From Umboniibacter marinipuniceus (GTDB lineage: Bacteria > Pseudomonadota > Gammaproteobacteria > Pseudomonadales > DSM-25080), in the NCBI RefSeq assembly GCF_003688415.1, contig NZ_REFJ01000005.1, positions 1 to 55,791 on the forward strand: a DNA stretch of 55,791 nucleotides, written 5' to 3'. The notes under the pieces are model-generated. The model saw only the letters and a program-made list of their open reading frames with translations. It was not told the DNA's origin and did not search any database. Positions 15,595 to 27,300 of this stretch are shown one piece after another (position 1 is the first letter of the stretch; each line of letters begins with the position of its first letter). Position numbers and translations under genes: made by a program.

Positions 15595-16949
15595 TGGTGG
15601 AATTGATACAGACGATTTTAATTGCGCTGCTAACTCTTGGAATTTTGGTTTCCATTCACGAGTTTGGCCATTTTTGGGTGGCCCGTCGCTGTGGCGTTAA
15701 GGTGCTGAAATTCTCAATCGGTTTTGGTCCTGACTTGCTTCGCTATACCGCAAAAGATGGTGTTGTGTATTCGCTTTCCGCATTGCCGCTCGGCGGCTAC
15801 GTCCGAATGGCCGGTGAGCATGACGATGAGTCACGAGATTCTGAACCGCACGAAATGTTTGATGCCAAAACTGTTTGGCAGCGTATAGCTATAGTGGGTG
15901 CTGGGCCGGCCATTAATCTATTGCTCGCGGTGATTGTATTCTTTGGGCTATCGCTTCGCGGTGAGGTGGGGCTAGCTCCCGTTATTGGGTCCTACGAACC
16001 TGCGACACCGGCGGCAAGTCGAGACTTGAGTGCCGGCCAAGAAATTTATGCCGTGGATGGTGAAGAGACCTCAACGTGGCGTGACGTTTCGCTTGCCCTG
16101 TTGGATAGGGTAGGAGAAAGCGGCTTAGTAACGTTTACCGTTGGTTACCCTGAATCAACTTTGACTTACGATGTCAGTGTGCCGATTGAGGGTTTTCTGT
16201 CTGAGGGTGAGGTCAGTGATCCTATCGAGGAGCTTGGGATTAAACCTTGGTTGCCACCTTTGAAATTGGAAGTCAGTTCGGTGCAAGCCGAGAGCCCTGC
16301 CGAGATTGCCGGCCTGCTGGCCGGTGATGTGATTGAAACGACGGATAGCGAATCGTTCGAACGATTTAGCCAGTGGTCGGATTATATTCAAGCACATGCT
16401 GATCAAGAGGTAATGCTTGGCCTAGTGCGCAACGGCGAAGCATTAAATCTGATAATTATTCCTAAAGAAAGTGAACTAAATAATGAACGTCGAGTGCTTC
16501 TCGGTGTCTCACTAATGCAGCAATCATGGCCTGAGGAAATGGTTCGTCGTTATCACTATTCAATTCCTGAGGCACTAGTGAATGGTGTTGATCGGACCGT
16601 TGAGACTTCGATTTTTATCGTTAAGTCGATTGCAAAGATGATAACAGGTGATATTTCCACCAAAAACTTGAGTGGGCCGATAACGATTGCTAAAGTGGCA
16701 TCCGATTCGGCGGCAAACGGTATTGTGAGTTGGCTTAGCTTGCTAGCCTTACTTAGTGTAAGTCTAGGTGTGTTGAACCTTCTTCCAATTCCGGTTCTCG
16801 ATGGTGGGCACTTACTGTTTTATTTCATTGAGGCTGTTAAGGGTTCACCAGTAAACGAGCGCGTGCAACAGTATGGCATGCAGGCAGGGATGGCCTTGGT
16901 ACTTTTGGTTACGTTACTAGCAATATATAACGATATTTTACGTCTCTAA
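15594..16949 (+). CDS. rseP: Site-2 intramembrane zinc metalloprotease
   Basis: RseP cleaves anti-sigma factor RseA within the inner membrane to release sigma E. The zinc site HEFGH is at residues 22-26 inside the first membrane helix, and the third ligand is in LPIPVLDGGHLLF near the C-terminus. Two PDZ domains lie between, and the SGPITIAKVASDSA segment matches the family. A GTG at 15591 and the ATG at 15594 are both possible starts; the ATG overlaps the dxr stop as ATGA and is preferred. It lies immediately upstream of bamA. Confidence 0.95.
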   Translation: MVELIQTILIALLTLGILVSIHEFGHFWVARRCGVKVLKFSIGFGPDLLRYTAKDGVVYSLSALPLGGYVRMAGEHDDESRDSEPHEMFDAKTVWQRIAIVGAGPAINLLLAVIVFFGLSLRGEVGLAPVIGSYEPATPAASRDLSAGQEIYAVDGEETSTWRDVSLALLDRVGESGLVTFTVGYPESTLTYDVSVPIEGFLSEGEVSDPIEELGIKPWLPPLKLEVSSVQAESPAEIAGLLAGDVIETTDSESFERFSQWSDYIQAHADQEVMLGLVRNGEALNLIIIPKESELNNERRVLLGVSLMQQSWPEEMVRRYHYSIPEALVNGVDRTVETSIFIVKSIAKMITGDISTKNLSGPITIAKVASDSAANGIVSWLSLLALLSVSLGVLNLLPIPVLDGGHLLFYFIEAVKGSPVNERVQQYGMQAGMALVLLVTLLAIYNDILRL

Positions 16950-17018
16950 AACCGACAAAAAATAACAAGAATTAAGCGCCAATCACAGCGCGCGAGAGAA
17001 TTAACTTACAAGGTCATT

Positions 17019-19742
17019 ATGAAACGATTTGCCAGAAATTTATTAGCGGTGGCGCTGTTACCTTCAGCTGCCATGGCGGCTGAATTCCGCGTCTCTGATA
17101 TTCGACTAGAAGGCCTGCAGCGACTATCTGCTGGTACTGTTTTCGCCTCGTTACCCATCAATATTGGTGACACCATTGATCCGTCCGCGCTTCGTCTTGC
17201 CGCCAGAAGTCTATTTGCAAGTGGCTATTATGATGATGTTCGCTTTGAGGAAGATAATGGCGTACTCGTTGTGCACGTTGTTGAGCGTCCAGCCATTGAT
17301 TCGATTGAGATCGAAGGCGAGAAGGCAATTGCAGAAGAGGATCTGCTTGCGGGTCTATCGGATTCCGGGCTTGCCGAAGGGCAGATCTTCAAGCGTTCTG
17401 TGTTAGACGGAATTACTCAGGAGTTGGAGCGCCAATACATTTCCCAGGGGCGATACAACGCAACAGTTGAAGCTGAGATCGTTGAGCTACCGCGTAACCG
17501 GGTACAAATCAATATTGATATTGATGAAGGAAGCGCCGCTTCGGTCCGCCACATTAACTTGGTGGGTAACACGCTCTTCTCGGACGAAGTCTTAATGGAA
17601 GACTTTGAGATGAAGGAATCCGACTGGTTGTCTTGGATGGGTAGTGAAGATAAGTATTCACGTGAAAAGCTAGCGGGTGATATCGAACGACTACGCAGTT
17701 ACTACCTTGACCGAGGGTATCTCGACTTCCAAATTGATTCCACTCAAGTCACCATCTCTGATGACAACGAGTCTATTTTCGTGACCCTGAATATGACCGA
17801 AGGGGAACAGTATCAGATTGGCGAAACCAATATCTTAGGTGAGTTGGTGATTAACGAGTCTGAATTATCTCGATTAGTGCTTATTCAGCCAGGAATGACC
17901 TTCTCGCAAATTTTGATGACCACCTCCGCTGAATATATGACTCAGCGTTTAAGCAATGAGGGTTATACCTTTGCTGAAGTGAATGGTGTTCCGGAAGTGA
18001 ACGAAGATGGTAAGGTGGATATTACCTTTTACGTTCAACCTGGTGAACGGACGTATGTTCGAAGGGTTGAGTTCCGCGGCAACACCAAGACTGCCGATGA
18101 CGTACTTCGTCGTGAAATGCGTCAAATGGAAGGCTCTACCGCGTCGAATATTGCCATTGATCAAGGTAAGGTTCGTTTAGAACGACTTGGTTATTTCAAG
18201 GGCGTTGAAGTGGCGACCACTGAAGTTGCCGGAACCGAAGACCAGGTAGACGTGACCTATACGGTGGAAGAGCAACCCTCTGGCAACGTGGGTGGTAGCG
18301 TTGGCTATTCGGATGGTTACGGCTTGATTTTCCAGGCTAATCTTCAGCAGAACAACTTCCTGGGAACTGGTAATGCGTTCGGTATTAACCTGAGTTCTTC
18401 AAAGTATTATAAAAGTGCCAGTATCAACTATACCGATCCGTATTTTACGCCGGATGGTGTGAGTCGTGGTTTCAATATTTTCTACAGCCAACGTGATTAC
18501 GGTAGTAGTGGTTTTACGCCGTTTGGTGTTGATAAGTATGGTGCCGGTGTCACCTTAGGTTGGCCGATATCTGAGATTGAGCGTATCTCGCTTGGATTGA
18601 CCTATAACCACTCTTTAATTACGCCAGGGTTTAGTCCAGCGCAGCAGATCAAATCTACTCCGGGCGACATTAATGAGAGTGGATATCAATATTGGGCTGA
18701 ACAGTCGGACCTTTTAAATGATGGTGGGGCATTCGTTGATGACCCAAATAGTCCAATTTTAGATCCTGACGGAAATCCAGTTTTGGATGAGGATGGCAAC
18801 CCAACTTTCGATCAGATCTATCAGGATGATCCAAATGACTGTTACGACTTGGGTACTAGCTCTATTACCGGTTCCAATTTTATCTATTACTCTTGTGCGT
18901 TAAATGATATCAGCACCGTTGCCGATAGTCAGCTCACCAATAATCCGCCAGGATTTATTGATGAATATGGCGATGAGTACGATGACTTTACCTTGCGTGT
19001 TACCTGGATGCAGTCAACCCTGAACCGAGGTATTCTTGCTAACCGTGGTTACCGTCAAAGTTTAGTATTCTCATCAACCACACCTAATTCAGATCTGACT
19101 TACTATAAAGTCAACTACGAAGGACAAATCTTTCAGCCGTTGACAAGTTTCTTAACCCTTCGTCTGCATACCCGCCTTGGTTACGGAAATGGCTACGGAG
19201 AGCTTGATGAATTGCCATTCTTTGAGAACTTTTATGCTGGTGGTCTCGGCTCTGTTCGAGGTTATAACCGGAACGTACTGGGGCCTCGAACTTCGTCTGC
19301 CGAGTACTACTCCGGGCAACAAGTTATTAACTCGAATGGCTTTGGTACGGGTACGCTCGTGAACGCTAACGGCCAACTTGTGACTCAGTTATCGGGTACA
19401 AGTCAGCGCACCAATGCGTTTGGTGGTAACTTCTTAGTAACAGCTGGTGCAGAGTTCATTTTCCCTACGCCGTTCGTAAAAGATCAGCGCAGTGTTCAGT
19501 CGTCGTTCTTTATTGATACCGGTAACGTTTTTAGTACCAGTTGTGAGAATGGTGAGTTAAACTGTTACGACTTCGATGTGAGTAAACTCAGCGGTTCTTA
19601 TGGTTTGAGCTTGACGTGGATATCGGGCTTCGGACCGTTAACCTTTAGTTACGCGCTGCCATTTAACTATGATAAGTCCCTTGAAGAATCGGGCTACGAC
19701 TTCATCGAACGCTTTCAGTTCTCGATGGGACAGGCGTTTTAA
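17019..19742 (+). CDS. bamA: Outer-membrane protein assembly factor BamA
   Basis: Omp85-family core of the BAM complex. A signal peptide covers about residues 1-20, five POTRA domains follow to about residue 420, then a 16-strand barrel that ends in the typical C-terminal Phe. At 907 residues it is about 100 longer than E. coli BamA. Much of the excess is an acidic insertion at about residues 570-630 in a predicted surface loop, with repeated DPDGNP and DEDGNP motifs and a likely cysteine pair. The GSVRGYNRN segment matches the conserved VRGF/Y element of loop 6. Confidence 0.95.
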   Translation: MKRFARNLLAVALLPSAAMAAEFRVSDIRLEGLQRLSAGTVFASLPINIGDTIDPSALRLAARSLFASGYYDDVRFEEDNGVLVVHVVERPAIDSIEIEGEKAIAEEDLLAGLSDSGLAEGQIFKRSVLDGITQELERQYISQGRYNATVEAEIVELPRNRVQINIDIDEGSAASVRHINLVGNTLFSDEVLMEDFEMKESDWLSWMGSEDKYSREKLAGDIERLRSYYLDRGYLDFQIDSTQVTISDDNESIFVTLNMTEGEQYQIGETNILGELVINESELSRLVLIQPGMTFSQILMTTSAEYMTQRLSNEGYTFAEVNGVPEVNEDGKVDITFYVQPGERTYVRRVEFRGNTKTADDVLRREMRQMEGSTASNIAIDQGKVRLERLGYFKGVEVATTEVAGTEDQVDVTYTVEEQPSGNVGGSVGYSDGYGLIFQANLQQNNFLGTGNAFGINLSSSKYYKSASINYTDPYFTPDGVSRGFNIFYSQRDYGSSGFTPFGVDKYGAGVTLGWPISEIERISLGLTYNHSLITPGFSPAQQIKSTPGDINESGYQYWAEQSDLLNDGGAFVDDPNSPILDPDGNPVLDEDGNPTFDQIYQDDPNDCYDLGTSSITGSNFIYYSCALNDISTVADSQLTNNPPGFIDEYGDEYDDFTLRVTWMQSTLNRGILANRGYRQSLVFSSTTPNSDLTYYKVNYEGQIFQPLTSFLTLRLHTRLGYGNGYGELDELPFFENFYAGGLGSVRGYNRNVLGPRTSSAEYYSGQQVINSNGFGTGTLVNANGQLVTQLSGTSQRTNAFGGNFLVTAGAEFIFPTPFVKDQRSVQSSFFIDTGNVFSTSCENGELNCYDFDVSKLSGSYGLSLTWISGFGPLTFSYALPFNYDKSLEESGYDFIERFQFSMGQAF

Positions 19743-19796
19743 AATAATATAAACAATAACGAATTTTTTTGTAATTTTGATATTTGGAGAGTTACC

Positions 19797-20342
19797 GTGC
19801 GTTTTTTAACTAAATTAGCAGCCTCTATGTTGGCCCTTGTATTATCAACATCCGCTCTGGCTCAGGGTAAAGTTGCCGTCGTTGATTTGAACGCAGCAAT
19901 CATGGAGACAGATGTCGCTAAGATGCGTATTCAGGAGCTTCAGGCGCAGGCAGATGTACAAGACGTGATTACGCAGGCTGAAACATTGATGGCTGATATT
20001 CGCACACTACAGGAAGAGGCTCAGGCCAATTCGGTAACGTGGAGTGCTGAGCGCCTGCAGGAGCAACAAGCTGCAATTCAAAGCAAGAGCGTGGACTTTC
20101 AGGCTGCGCAGACTAAGCTTAACGATGCGCAAAATCGCGTTGTCGGCGCTTTAATGCAGGAGCTTCGCCCGCGCGCAGGCCAAGCGGTTCAGGATTTAAT
20201 CCAGTCAGAAGGTATTGGTTTGCTGTTAGACAAATCAGCCGTCTACCCAGTAGGTCGTCAGCAAGGCGCTCCAATTGTTCTTTACGTTGATACTTCGTTT
20301 GATTTGACGCCTCGCGTGACAGAAAAACTTAACCAAGGTTAA
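19797..20342 (+). CDS. skp: Periplasmic chaperone Skp (OmpH)
   Basis: Skp holds unfolded outer-membrane proteins on the way to BamA. The 181-residue protein has a signal peptide (cleavage after SALAQ), the KVAVVDLNAAI start of the body domain, and a long coiled coil that forms the tentacles (about residues 45-120). The start is GTG with GGAGA six bases upstream. Its place between bamA and lpxD is standard. Confidence 0.93.
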   Translation: MRFLTKLAASMLALVLSTSALAQGKVAVVDLNAAIMETDVAKMRIQELQAQADVQDVITQAETLMADIRTLQEEAQANSVTWSAERLQEQQAAIQSKSVDFQAAQTKLNDAQNRVVGALMQELRPRAGQAVQDLIQSEGIGLLLDKSAVYPVGRQQGAPIVLYVDTSFDLTPRVTEKLNQG

Positions 20343-20355
20343 GAGGTAATAGAGC

Positions 20356-21372
20356 TTGGAATATAGCTTAATAGAACTTGCCGCCATAGTTGGCGGCTTC
20401 GTACAGGGTGACGAACGTTACCCAGTCAAGGGGCTGGCTACTCTTCAGAGTGCTGGCCCTTCTCATCTCTCCTTTCTTGCTAATTCAAAATACGCAGCTC
20501 AATTGGATGACACACGAGCCGGTGCGGTGATTCTCGCTCATTCAGCAGCGAAAAGTTTTTCTGGTAATGCGCTTGTGGTGGACGACGCCTATGTTGCCTT
20601 TGCTCAGCTCACTCATGTATTCGAGAAGAAATACACCACGAATCTGGGAGTTCACTCGTCAGCAGTCATCGCGCAGAGTGCTAAGATTGCAGCGTCGGCG
20701 GTGGTAGGCCCAAATGTTGTTGTGGGTGAGAACGTAGTGGTGGGTGAGCGCACTCATCTTGGCGCTAACGTTGTTATTGGCGATGATACATTCTTGGGTG
20801 ATGAGTGCGAGATCAAACCCAATGTAGTGATCTACCACGGAGTAAGCTTAGGGCACCGTGTGCGAGTTCACAGTGGAGCGGTTATAGGTTCGGACGGATT
20901 CGGTTTCGCGCCTACACCTCAGGGCTGGTTTAGAATTTGTCAGCTTGGCGGGGTTACGATTGGTAACGATGTTGATATCGGTGCCAATACAACCATTGAC
21001 CGTGGGGCATTGGATGATACCGAAATTGCCGATGGCGTGATCATTGATAACTTAGTGCAAATTGCGCATAACGTTAAAATTGGGCGCTATACTGCCATTG
21101 CGGGAACGGCAGGCGTTGCTGGTAGCACGGTTATTGGCGAGCGATGCACCTTGGCAGGTGGAGTGGGCATAGTTGGGCATATTGAAATTGCCGATAATGT
21201 GCATATCACTGGGATGACCATGGTCACTAAGTCTATCACTGAGGCGGGCTCGTTTTCCTCGGGAACGCCCATGATGCCAACTTCAGAGTGGCGGAAAAAT
21301 GCGGTTCGATTTAGTCAGCTTAAAGACTTAGCGCGAATCGTAAAGAAGCTTGATAGCAACAGGAGAGATTGA
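20356..21372 (+). CDS. lpxD: UDP-3-O-(3-hydroxyacyl)glucosamine N-acyltransferase
   Basis: Third lipid A enzyme, adding the N-linked hydroxyacyl chain to UDP-3-acyl-glucosamine. The N-terminal uridine-binding domain contains [16 protein letters not shown], and the left-handed beta-helix of hexapeptide repeats spans about residues 100-310 with the catalytic histidine region [10 protein letters not shown]. The length of 338 residues is normal. A TTG start with AGAGGT eight bases upstream follows skp by 13 bases. Confidence 0.95.
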   Translation: MEYSLIELAAIVGGFVQGDERYPVKGLATLQSAGPSHLSFLANSKYAAQLDDTRAGAVILAHSAAKSFSGNALVVDDAYVAFAQLTHVFEKKYTTNLGVHSSAVIAQSAKIAASAVVGPNVVVGENVVVGERTHLGANVVIGDDTFLGDECEIKPNVVIYHGVSLGHRVRVHSGAVIGSDGFGFAPTPQGWFRICQLGGVTIGNDVDIGANTTIDRGALDDTEIADGVIIDNLVQIAHNVKIGRYTAIAGTAGVAGSTVIGERCTLAGGVGIVGHIEIADNVHITGMTMVTKSITEAGSFSSGTPMMPTSEWRKNAVRFSQLKDLARIVKKLDSNRRD

Positions 21373-21375
21373 TAA

Positions 21376-21810
21376 ATGGATATTCGCGAAATCCAGGAGT
21401 ATTTGCCTCATCGTTACCCGTTTCTATTGATTGACCGGGTGATTAGTGTCACGCCGATGGAGTCAATCCATGCTATTAAAAATATCTCAATTAACGAACC
21501 GCAGTTTAACGGCCACTTTCCCCACGCGCCCATCTTTCCAGGTGTGCTGATGGTGGAAGCCTTGGCGCAAGCGGCGGGGATTCTGGGTTTTAAGTCGGCG
21601 GGAAAGAAGGCCACAGATGGTTCGCTCTATCTCTTCGCTGGGGCGGATAACGTTCGCTTTAAAAAACCAGTGGTTCCTGGAGATCAGCTACACTTACACG
21701 CCAAGTATGTGACGCATAAGCGCGGTATTTGGAAGTTTGAATGTGAAGCCAAGGTTGATGGGCAAGTTGTAGCCCGCGCAAGTATTACTAGTGCAGAACG
21801 AACATTGTAG
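21376..21810 (+). CDS. fabZ: 3-hydroxyacyl-ACP dehydratase FabZ
   Basis: A hot-dog fold dehydratase of fatty acid synthesis. The signature [13 protein letters not shown] holds the catalytic His, and [19 protein letters not shown] holds the catalytic Glu. At 144 residues it is full length. It lies between lpxD and lpxA with 3 bases to the lpxD stop. This links fatty acid supply to lipid A synthesis, since both pathways compete for hydroxyacyl-ACP. Confidence 0.97.
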   Translation: MDIREIQEYLPHRYPFLLIDRVISVTPMESIHAIKNISINEPQFNGHFPHAPIFPGVLMVEALAQAAGILGFKSAGKKATDGSLYLFAGADNVRFKKPVVPGDQLHLHAKYVTHKRGIWKFECEAKVDGQVVARASITSAERTL

Positions 21811-21843
21811 TCAACGTAATTTATTGAATTAGAAGGTTTGATT

Positions 21844-22623
21844 GTGACGCAAAATATTCATCCCACTGCAATTATCGATCCCAGCGCCACTATCGCCGCG
21901 GACGTAGAGATTGGCCCCTATGCCATTATTGGTCCACAGGTGACCATCGGCAAAGGCTCTCGGATTGAATCGCATGCGGTGGTTAAAGGGCCGAGTATTA
22001 TCGGTGAAAATTGTCACATCTTTCAGTTTGCCACCGTGGGTGAAGCAACGCCTGATTTGAAATATCAAGGTGAAGAAACTTGGTTGAAAATGGGCGATCG
22101 CAATGTAGTTCGTGAGGGCGCTACGATTCATCGCGGTACGGTTCAAGATTTGGGTGAAACTCGGATTGGTTCTGACAACCTCATTATGGCCTATGCCCAC
22201 GTTGGCCACGATTGCGTGATTGGCGATCATTGTATCTTAGTGAACAACTCGTCTTTAGCGGGGCATGTTTGGGTGGGTGACTGGGCTATCTTGGGTGGCT
22301 ACACCCTCGTCCATCAGCGAGTTAAGATCGGCGCGCATGCATTCACCGGCTTCGGGACTGGGGTTAGCATGGATGTGCCGGCCTTCGTTACCGCATCGGG
22401 GCACCGAGCGGAGCCAAAAGGAATCAATTCTGAAGGTCTCAAGCGCAGAGGCTATACCGCCGAGCAGATCGCGAATATCACTAAAGCCTATAAGCTACTC
22501 TATCGACGTAAACTTAAGCTTGACGAGGCCTTGGTGCAGATTAGGGCGATTGACCCGAACTGTGAGGAGCTAGGGTTGTTTATCAGCTCAATCGCAGACT
22601 CTACACGAGGGATCATGCGCTAA
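21844..22623 (+). CDS. lpxA: UDP-N-acetylglucosamine acyltransferase
   Basis: First lipid A enzyme, a left-handed beta-helix of hexapeptide repeats through about residue 185 and a helical C-terminal domain. The catalytic His lies in the MAYAHVGHDCVIGD segment. The GTG at 21844 is chosen over a TTG at 21838 because AGAAGG at 21831-21836 is well spaced only for the GTG; this gives 259 residues. Its stop overlaps the lpxB ATG by one base. Confidence 0.95.
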   Translation: MTQNIHPTAIIDPSATIAADVEIGPYAIIGPQVTIGKGSRIESHAVVKGPSIIGENCHIFQFATVGEATPDLKYQGEETWLKMGDRNVVREGATIHRGTVQDLGETRIGSDNLIMAYAHVGHDCVIGDHCILVNNSSLAGHVWVGDWAILGGYTLVHQRVKIGAHAFTGFGTGVSMDVPAFVTASGHRAEPKGINSEGLKRRGYTAEQIANITKAYKLLYRRKLKLDEALVQIRAIDPNCEELGLFISSIADSTRGIMR

Positions 22624-23744
22624 TGGGACAGCGAGTAGCCATCGTTTGTGGCGAAATGAGCGGAGACATATTGGGCGCGGATTTAATCCGCGCTCTTCGT
22701 ATCTATTGGCCAGAAGCAACCTTCGAAGGTGTCGGTGGGCCAAAAATGATTGCGGCCGGTTTCAAGTCGCATTTCCATATGGACCGCTTAGCGGTGATGG
22801 GCTTAGTTGAGCCACTCAAAAGATTGCCTGAGTTGCTGCGAATGCGAAAATCGCTGATTAAACGGTATCGCGAGGACCCTCCCACGGTATTCATCGGTAT
22901 CGACTCGCCAGACTTCACCACCAATATTGAGTTAGCCCTGCGAACAGCGGGGATTAAGACAGTTCACTATGTGAGCCCGTCGGTATGGGCTTGGCGCAAG
23001 GGTCGAATTCACAAAATTAAACGAGCCGATGACCTGATGTTGACGTTGTTGCCGTTTGAGGCTGATTTTTATCGTCAGCACAAGGTGCCGGTCGAATTCG
23101 TGGGACATCCGTTGGCAGATCAAATCATACCCAAATCAGCGGCTGAGGCGCGAACTGAATTGGACTTGCCGTTAGACGCTGAAGTGCTGACCTTGATGCC
23201 GGGGAGCCGGGGTAGTGAAGTGGCGCTAATGAGTCGAGATTACCTTGATGCCGCCGCGGTTTTAGTTGAGCAAGGTGTAATAGATTCCATTGTGATTCCC
23301 GCTGCGAATGATGCACGCTACACTGAGCTGGTTGCTATTCTGGCAGAGTATGATGGTTTGCCCGTTAAGTTGATTCGCGGTCAATCCCAATTGGCGATGT
23401 CTGCGTCATCGGTGGTGCTGTTAACTTCGGGCACCACAGCCTTGGAGGCGATGCTGTTAAACCGGCCAATGGTGGTGGCGTATCGCACCAGCGCGGTGAG
23501 CTTTTTCATATTGTCAAAGCTCGTTGATACGCCATTCATTGCACTTCCCAACCTTATAGCTGGCGAAGCGCTGGTGCCTGAAGTGATTCAATCGGAAGTG
23601 ACCGTTGAGAGACTAGTTACTGAAGTAGTCAATCAGTTACAAAATAGTGAGCAACTAGCTCGTTTCTCCGAACTGACGCAATTACTGCAGCAGGGTGGCA
23701 GTGCCAAAGCAGCGAAGGCGATTGTATCGTTATGCAGTCCTTAG
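22623..23744 (+). CDS. lpxB: Lipid-A-disaccharide synthase
   Basis: A GT19 glycosyltransferase that joins lipid X and UDP-2,3-diacylglucosamine. The start [15 protein letters not shown] is the family N-terminus. Further hallmarks are [35 protein letters not shown] and [13 protein letters not shown]. The 373 residues match the family length. It overlaps lpxA by one base and rnhB by 13, so lpxA, lpxB and rnhB are probably translated together. Confidence 0.97.
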   Translation: MGQRVAIVCGEMSGDILGADLIRALRIYWPEATFEGVGGPKMIAAGFKSHFHMDRLAVMGLVEPLKRLPELLRMRKSLIKRYREDPPTVFIGIDSPDFTTNIELALRTAGIKTVHYVSPSVWAWRKGRIHKIKRADDLMLTLLPFEADFYRQHKVPVEFVGHPLADQIIPKSAAEARTELDLPLDAEVLTLMPGSRGSEVALMSRDYLDAAAVLVEQGVIDSIVIPAANDARYTELVAILAEYDGLPVKLIRGQSQLAMSASSVVLLTSGTTALEAMLLNRPMVVAYRTSAVSFFILSKLVDTPFIALPNLIAGEALVPEVIQSEVTVERLVTEVVNQLQNSEQLARFSELTQLLQQGGSAKAAKAIVSLCSP

Positions 23745-24349
23745 ATCTGTTCGCCCCAGCGTCAAATCGGGAGCTCGTTGCGGGCGTTGACGAAGTGGGG
23801 AGGGGGCCGTTAGTTGGGGATGTTGTCACCGCGGCGGTCATTCTTGATCCTGAGCAACCTATAGCAGGATTGGCCGACTCCAAGAAGTTGAGTGAAGCAA
23901 AGCGTGAAGCTTTGTACGACGAAATTGTAGCAAAGAGCCTCTGTTTCGCCGTGGGAAGATGTTCCGTTGAAGAGATTGATTCGTTGAATATTCTGCACGC
24001 CACTATGCTCGCAATGCATCGAGCCGTAGAGGCTTTGAGTATTCAACCAAGCTTCGTTAAAGTGGATGGAAACCGAGTGCCGAAATGGCCCTACCCAAGT
24101 GAAGCCATTATTAAGGGTGATACCAAAGTTGCGGAGATAAGCGCTGCGTCTATTTTGGCAAAGGTTACCCGCGACCGTGAAGTGGCAGAATACGATAAGC
24201 GCTATCCGGGTTATGACTTTGCAAAGCACAAAGGCTATCCAACCGCAGCGCACTTAGAAGCGTTAGAGAGACTTGGGGCAACACCATTACATAGAACGAG
24301 CTTCGCGCCAGTAAAGCGAGCGTTAGAAGCAGCTAATAAAAATAAATAA
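23732..24349 (+). CDS. rnhB: Ribonuclease HII
   Basis: RNase HII removes ribonucleotides from DNA and degrades RNA-DNA hybrids. The first catalytic acidic pair is in [17 protein letters not shown], and further acidic residues lie in VDGNRVPKW and [17 protein letters not shown] (motifs noted separately). The length of 205 residues is normal. It starts inside the end of lpxB and precedes dnaE by ten bases, the standard lpxB-rnhB-dnaE order. Confidence 0.97.
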   Translation: MQSLDLFAPASNRELVAGVDEVGRGPLVGDVVTAAVILDPEQPIAGLADSKKLSEAKREALYDEIVAKSLCFAVGRCSVEEIDSLNILHATMLAMHRAVEALSIQPSFVKVDGNRVPKWPYPSEAIIKGDTKVAEISAASILAKVTRDREVAEYDKRYPGYDFAKHKGYPTAAHLEALERLGATPLHRTSFAPVKRALEAANKNK

Positions 24350-24359
24350 GGTAGTTAGC

Positions 24360-27300
24360 GTGACCCAGAGTTTTGTTCACCTTCGTGTACACACCGAATT
24401 CTCATTGGTTGATGGTATTGTCAAGATTAAACCATTGATTGCAGAAACCGCGGCGGCCAATATGCCCGCGGTGGCGATCACTGACCTCAATAATATGTAT
24501 GGTCAGGTGAAGTTCTACAAGGCTTGTCAAAACGCGGGCATAAAGCCGATTGTTGCGGCGGACTTGTTACTCCGCGATGAAGACGGTAGTACTTTTCAAT
24601 TGCCGTTTCTTGCTCAAAACCTCAAGGGCTATAAAAACCTTACTGAACTCATATCTCGCGCTTGGACACAGGGGCAGAGAGCGGGTGTAGCGGCGGTTAA
24701 ACGTGAGTGGATCGAAGAGTTATCCGAAGGGTTGATTGTGCTCTCGGGAGGGATATTTGGCGACGTAGGCAAAGCATTACTTCAAGGTCACCCTGATATT
24801 GCAGAGCAGCGCTGTGAGTGGTGGTTGAAGCACTTCCACGACAGATTCTATCTTGAGGTGAATCGCTGTGGTCGAATTGGCGATGAACAGCATTTACATG
24901 CTGCCGTAGAGCTATCGCATAGAAAGCAAATACCTTTGGTGGCAACCAATGACGTGCGATTCCTAAATAGTGCAGATTTTGATGTTCACGAAGCTAGGGT
25001 TTGTATTCATGATGGCTACACCTTAGGGGATAAGCGTAGACAAAAGCTTTATACCGAACAACAGTATCTGCGCTCTACCAAAGAGATGGAAACGCTCTTT
25101 GCGGATTTGCCCGAGGCCTTGGCTAATTCAGTGGTCATTGCTCAGCGTTGTAATGTTGAGATTGAGTTAGGTACCTATTATCTACCTGACTTTCCAATTC
25201 CTGAGGGCATGACGCAAGACGAATTCTTTACCAAGATCTCCTATGATGGTTTGGATGAACGCTTGGACTTTCTCTTTGGTAGAGATCATCCAGAGTGGGA
25301 TGCTATTCACGCACGCTATGCCGAGCGACTCCAATTCGAACTAGATATCATTATTCAAATGGGGTTCCCAGGCTATTTCCTTATCGTCATGGACTTTATT
25401 AAATGGGCCAAAGATCACGCCATACCCGTTGGTCCAGGCCGAGGTTCAGGTGCGGGCTCATTAGTTGCTTATGTACTCCTTATCACCGATTTAGACCCAC
25501 TGGAATACGATTTGCTCTTCGAGCGATTCTTGAATCCTGAACGTGTTTCCATGCCCGATTTCGATGTTGATTTCTGTATGGAGGATCGCGATAAAGTCAT
25601 CTCCTATGTGGCTGACAACTACGGTCGTGACGCGGTATCGCAGATTATTACCTTTGGTACCATGGCGGCCAAAGCGGTGGTTCGAGATGTTGCGCGTGTC
25701 TTGGCAAAGTCGTATGGCTTGGCCGATAAATTATCTAAGCTTATCCCTGCCGATCCCGGGATGAGTTTAGCGAAGGCGCTTGAGGAAGAGCCTCAGTTAG
25801 GAGAGTTGCTTAAGACCGACGAGGACGCCCAGGAAATTTGGGACATGGCGATCCGGCTTGAGGGCACCGTCCGAAACGTGGGTAAACACGCTGGTGGGGT
25901 GGTGATCGCTCCAACCAAGCTAATCGATTTTGCACCGCTCTATTCTGACGAGGATGGCTCAGGCCTCGTCACACAGTTCGACAAAAATGATGTTGAAGAA
26001 GCGGGGCTGGTCAAGTTTGACTTCTTAGGTTTGCGAACGCTCACTATTATCGATTGGGCGATTGAAATGATTGATCGCCGGAGGGCGCTCAATAACGAAG
26101 CACCGGTAGATATTTCGAAAATCCCTCTGGATGATCCCGCTACCTATAAGCTGTTAAAGAAAGCTGAAACAACCGCCGTATTCCAGTTGGAATCTCGCGG
26201 GATGAAAGAGCTGATTCTACGCCTAGAACCTGACAATATTGAAGAAATGATTGCTTTGGTTGCGCTGTTTCGACCGGGGCCACTTCAATCGGGCATGGTT
26301 GACGATTTCATCAATCGTAAGCATGGGCGGGCTGAAGTGGCTTATCCAGATAAGACCTATCAGCATGAGTGTTTGGAGCCCATCTTAGAGCCAACCTATG
26401 GCGTTATTGTTTATCAAGAGCAGGTCATGCAGATTGCTCAGGAGCTGGCGGGTTACTCATTAGGTCAGGCCGATTTGTTGCGCCGAGCAATGGGTAAGAA
26501 GAAGCCGGAGGAGATGGCTAAACAGCGCTCCAGTTTTGAAGAGGGTGCTGCAAAGCAGGGGATTGATCCCCAATTAGCAATTCGAATCTTCGATCTCGTA
26601 GAGAAGTTCGCGGGCTACGGATTTAACAAATCACACTCCGCCGCCTACGCCATTGTTTCCTATCAAACTGCTTGGCTCAAAACTCACTATCCCGCGGAGT
26701 TCATGGCAGCCACCATGTCTTCGGATATGGATAAAACGGAGAAGGTCGTCACTTTTATTGAAGAATGTCGTCATATGGGGCTTGAAATCCTTCCGCCTGA
26801 CGTCAATCGCGGGGAGCTGAAGTTCTCAGTAGATGAGCAGGGTAGAATTATCTATGGTCTTGGTGCAATTAAAGGCTTGGGTGAAGGGCCCGTAGAGAGC
26901 ATCCTCGAGGCGCGAAAAGAGCAGCCGATTGAAGATTTGTTTGATTTTTGTTCACGAACTGACCCAAAGCGAGTGAACAAGCGGGCCATCGAAGCGCTAA
27001 TTTATTCCGGTGCTTTCGACTCAATTGGGCCTAAGAGCGAGAATATCAGTGCGAATCGAGCCGCGTTGCTCGCAGCGGTTCCAGAGGCCGTCAAGGCTGC
27101 TGATCAGGCGGCTAAATCGGCGAGTGCGGGTTTAGATGATCTATTTGGTGGTGTGGGCCCCGATAGTTTCGGTGATGAAGATGTCTATGAAAAGTATAGT
27201 AACGAGCTACCTTGGACGTTACGTGAACGATTAGACCATGAACGCGACACATTGGGGCTCTATCTAACCGGACATCCAATTGATGAGTATGAAGATGAAC

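Noticed and set aside
16950-17018. Sigma-E promoter before bamA
   Set aside because: Expected from other species, but no GGAACTT and GTCTAA pair at the right spacing was seen in the gap.
23810-24253. 147-residue minus-strand frame over rnhB
   Set aside because: A shadow of rnhB; composition is cysteine- and histidine-rich nonsense with no family features.
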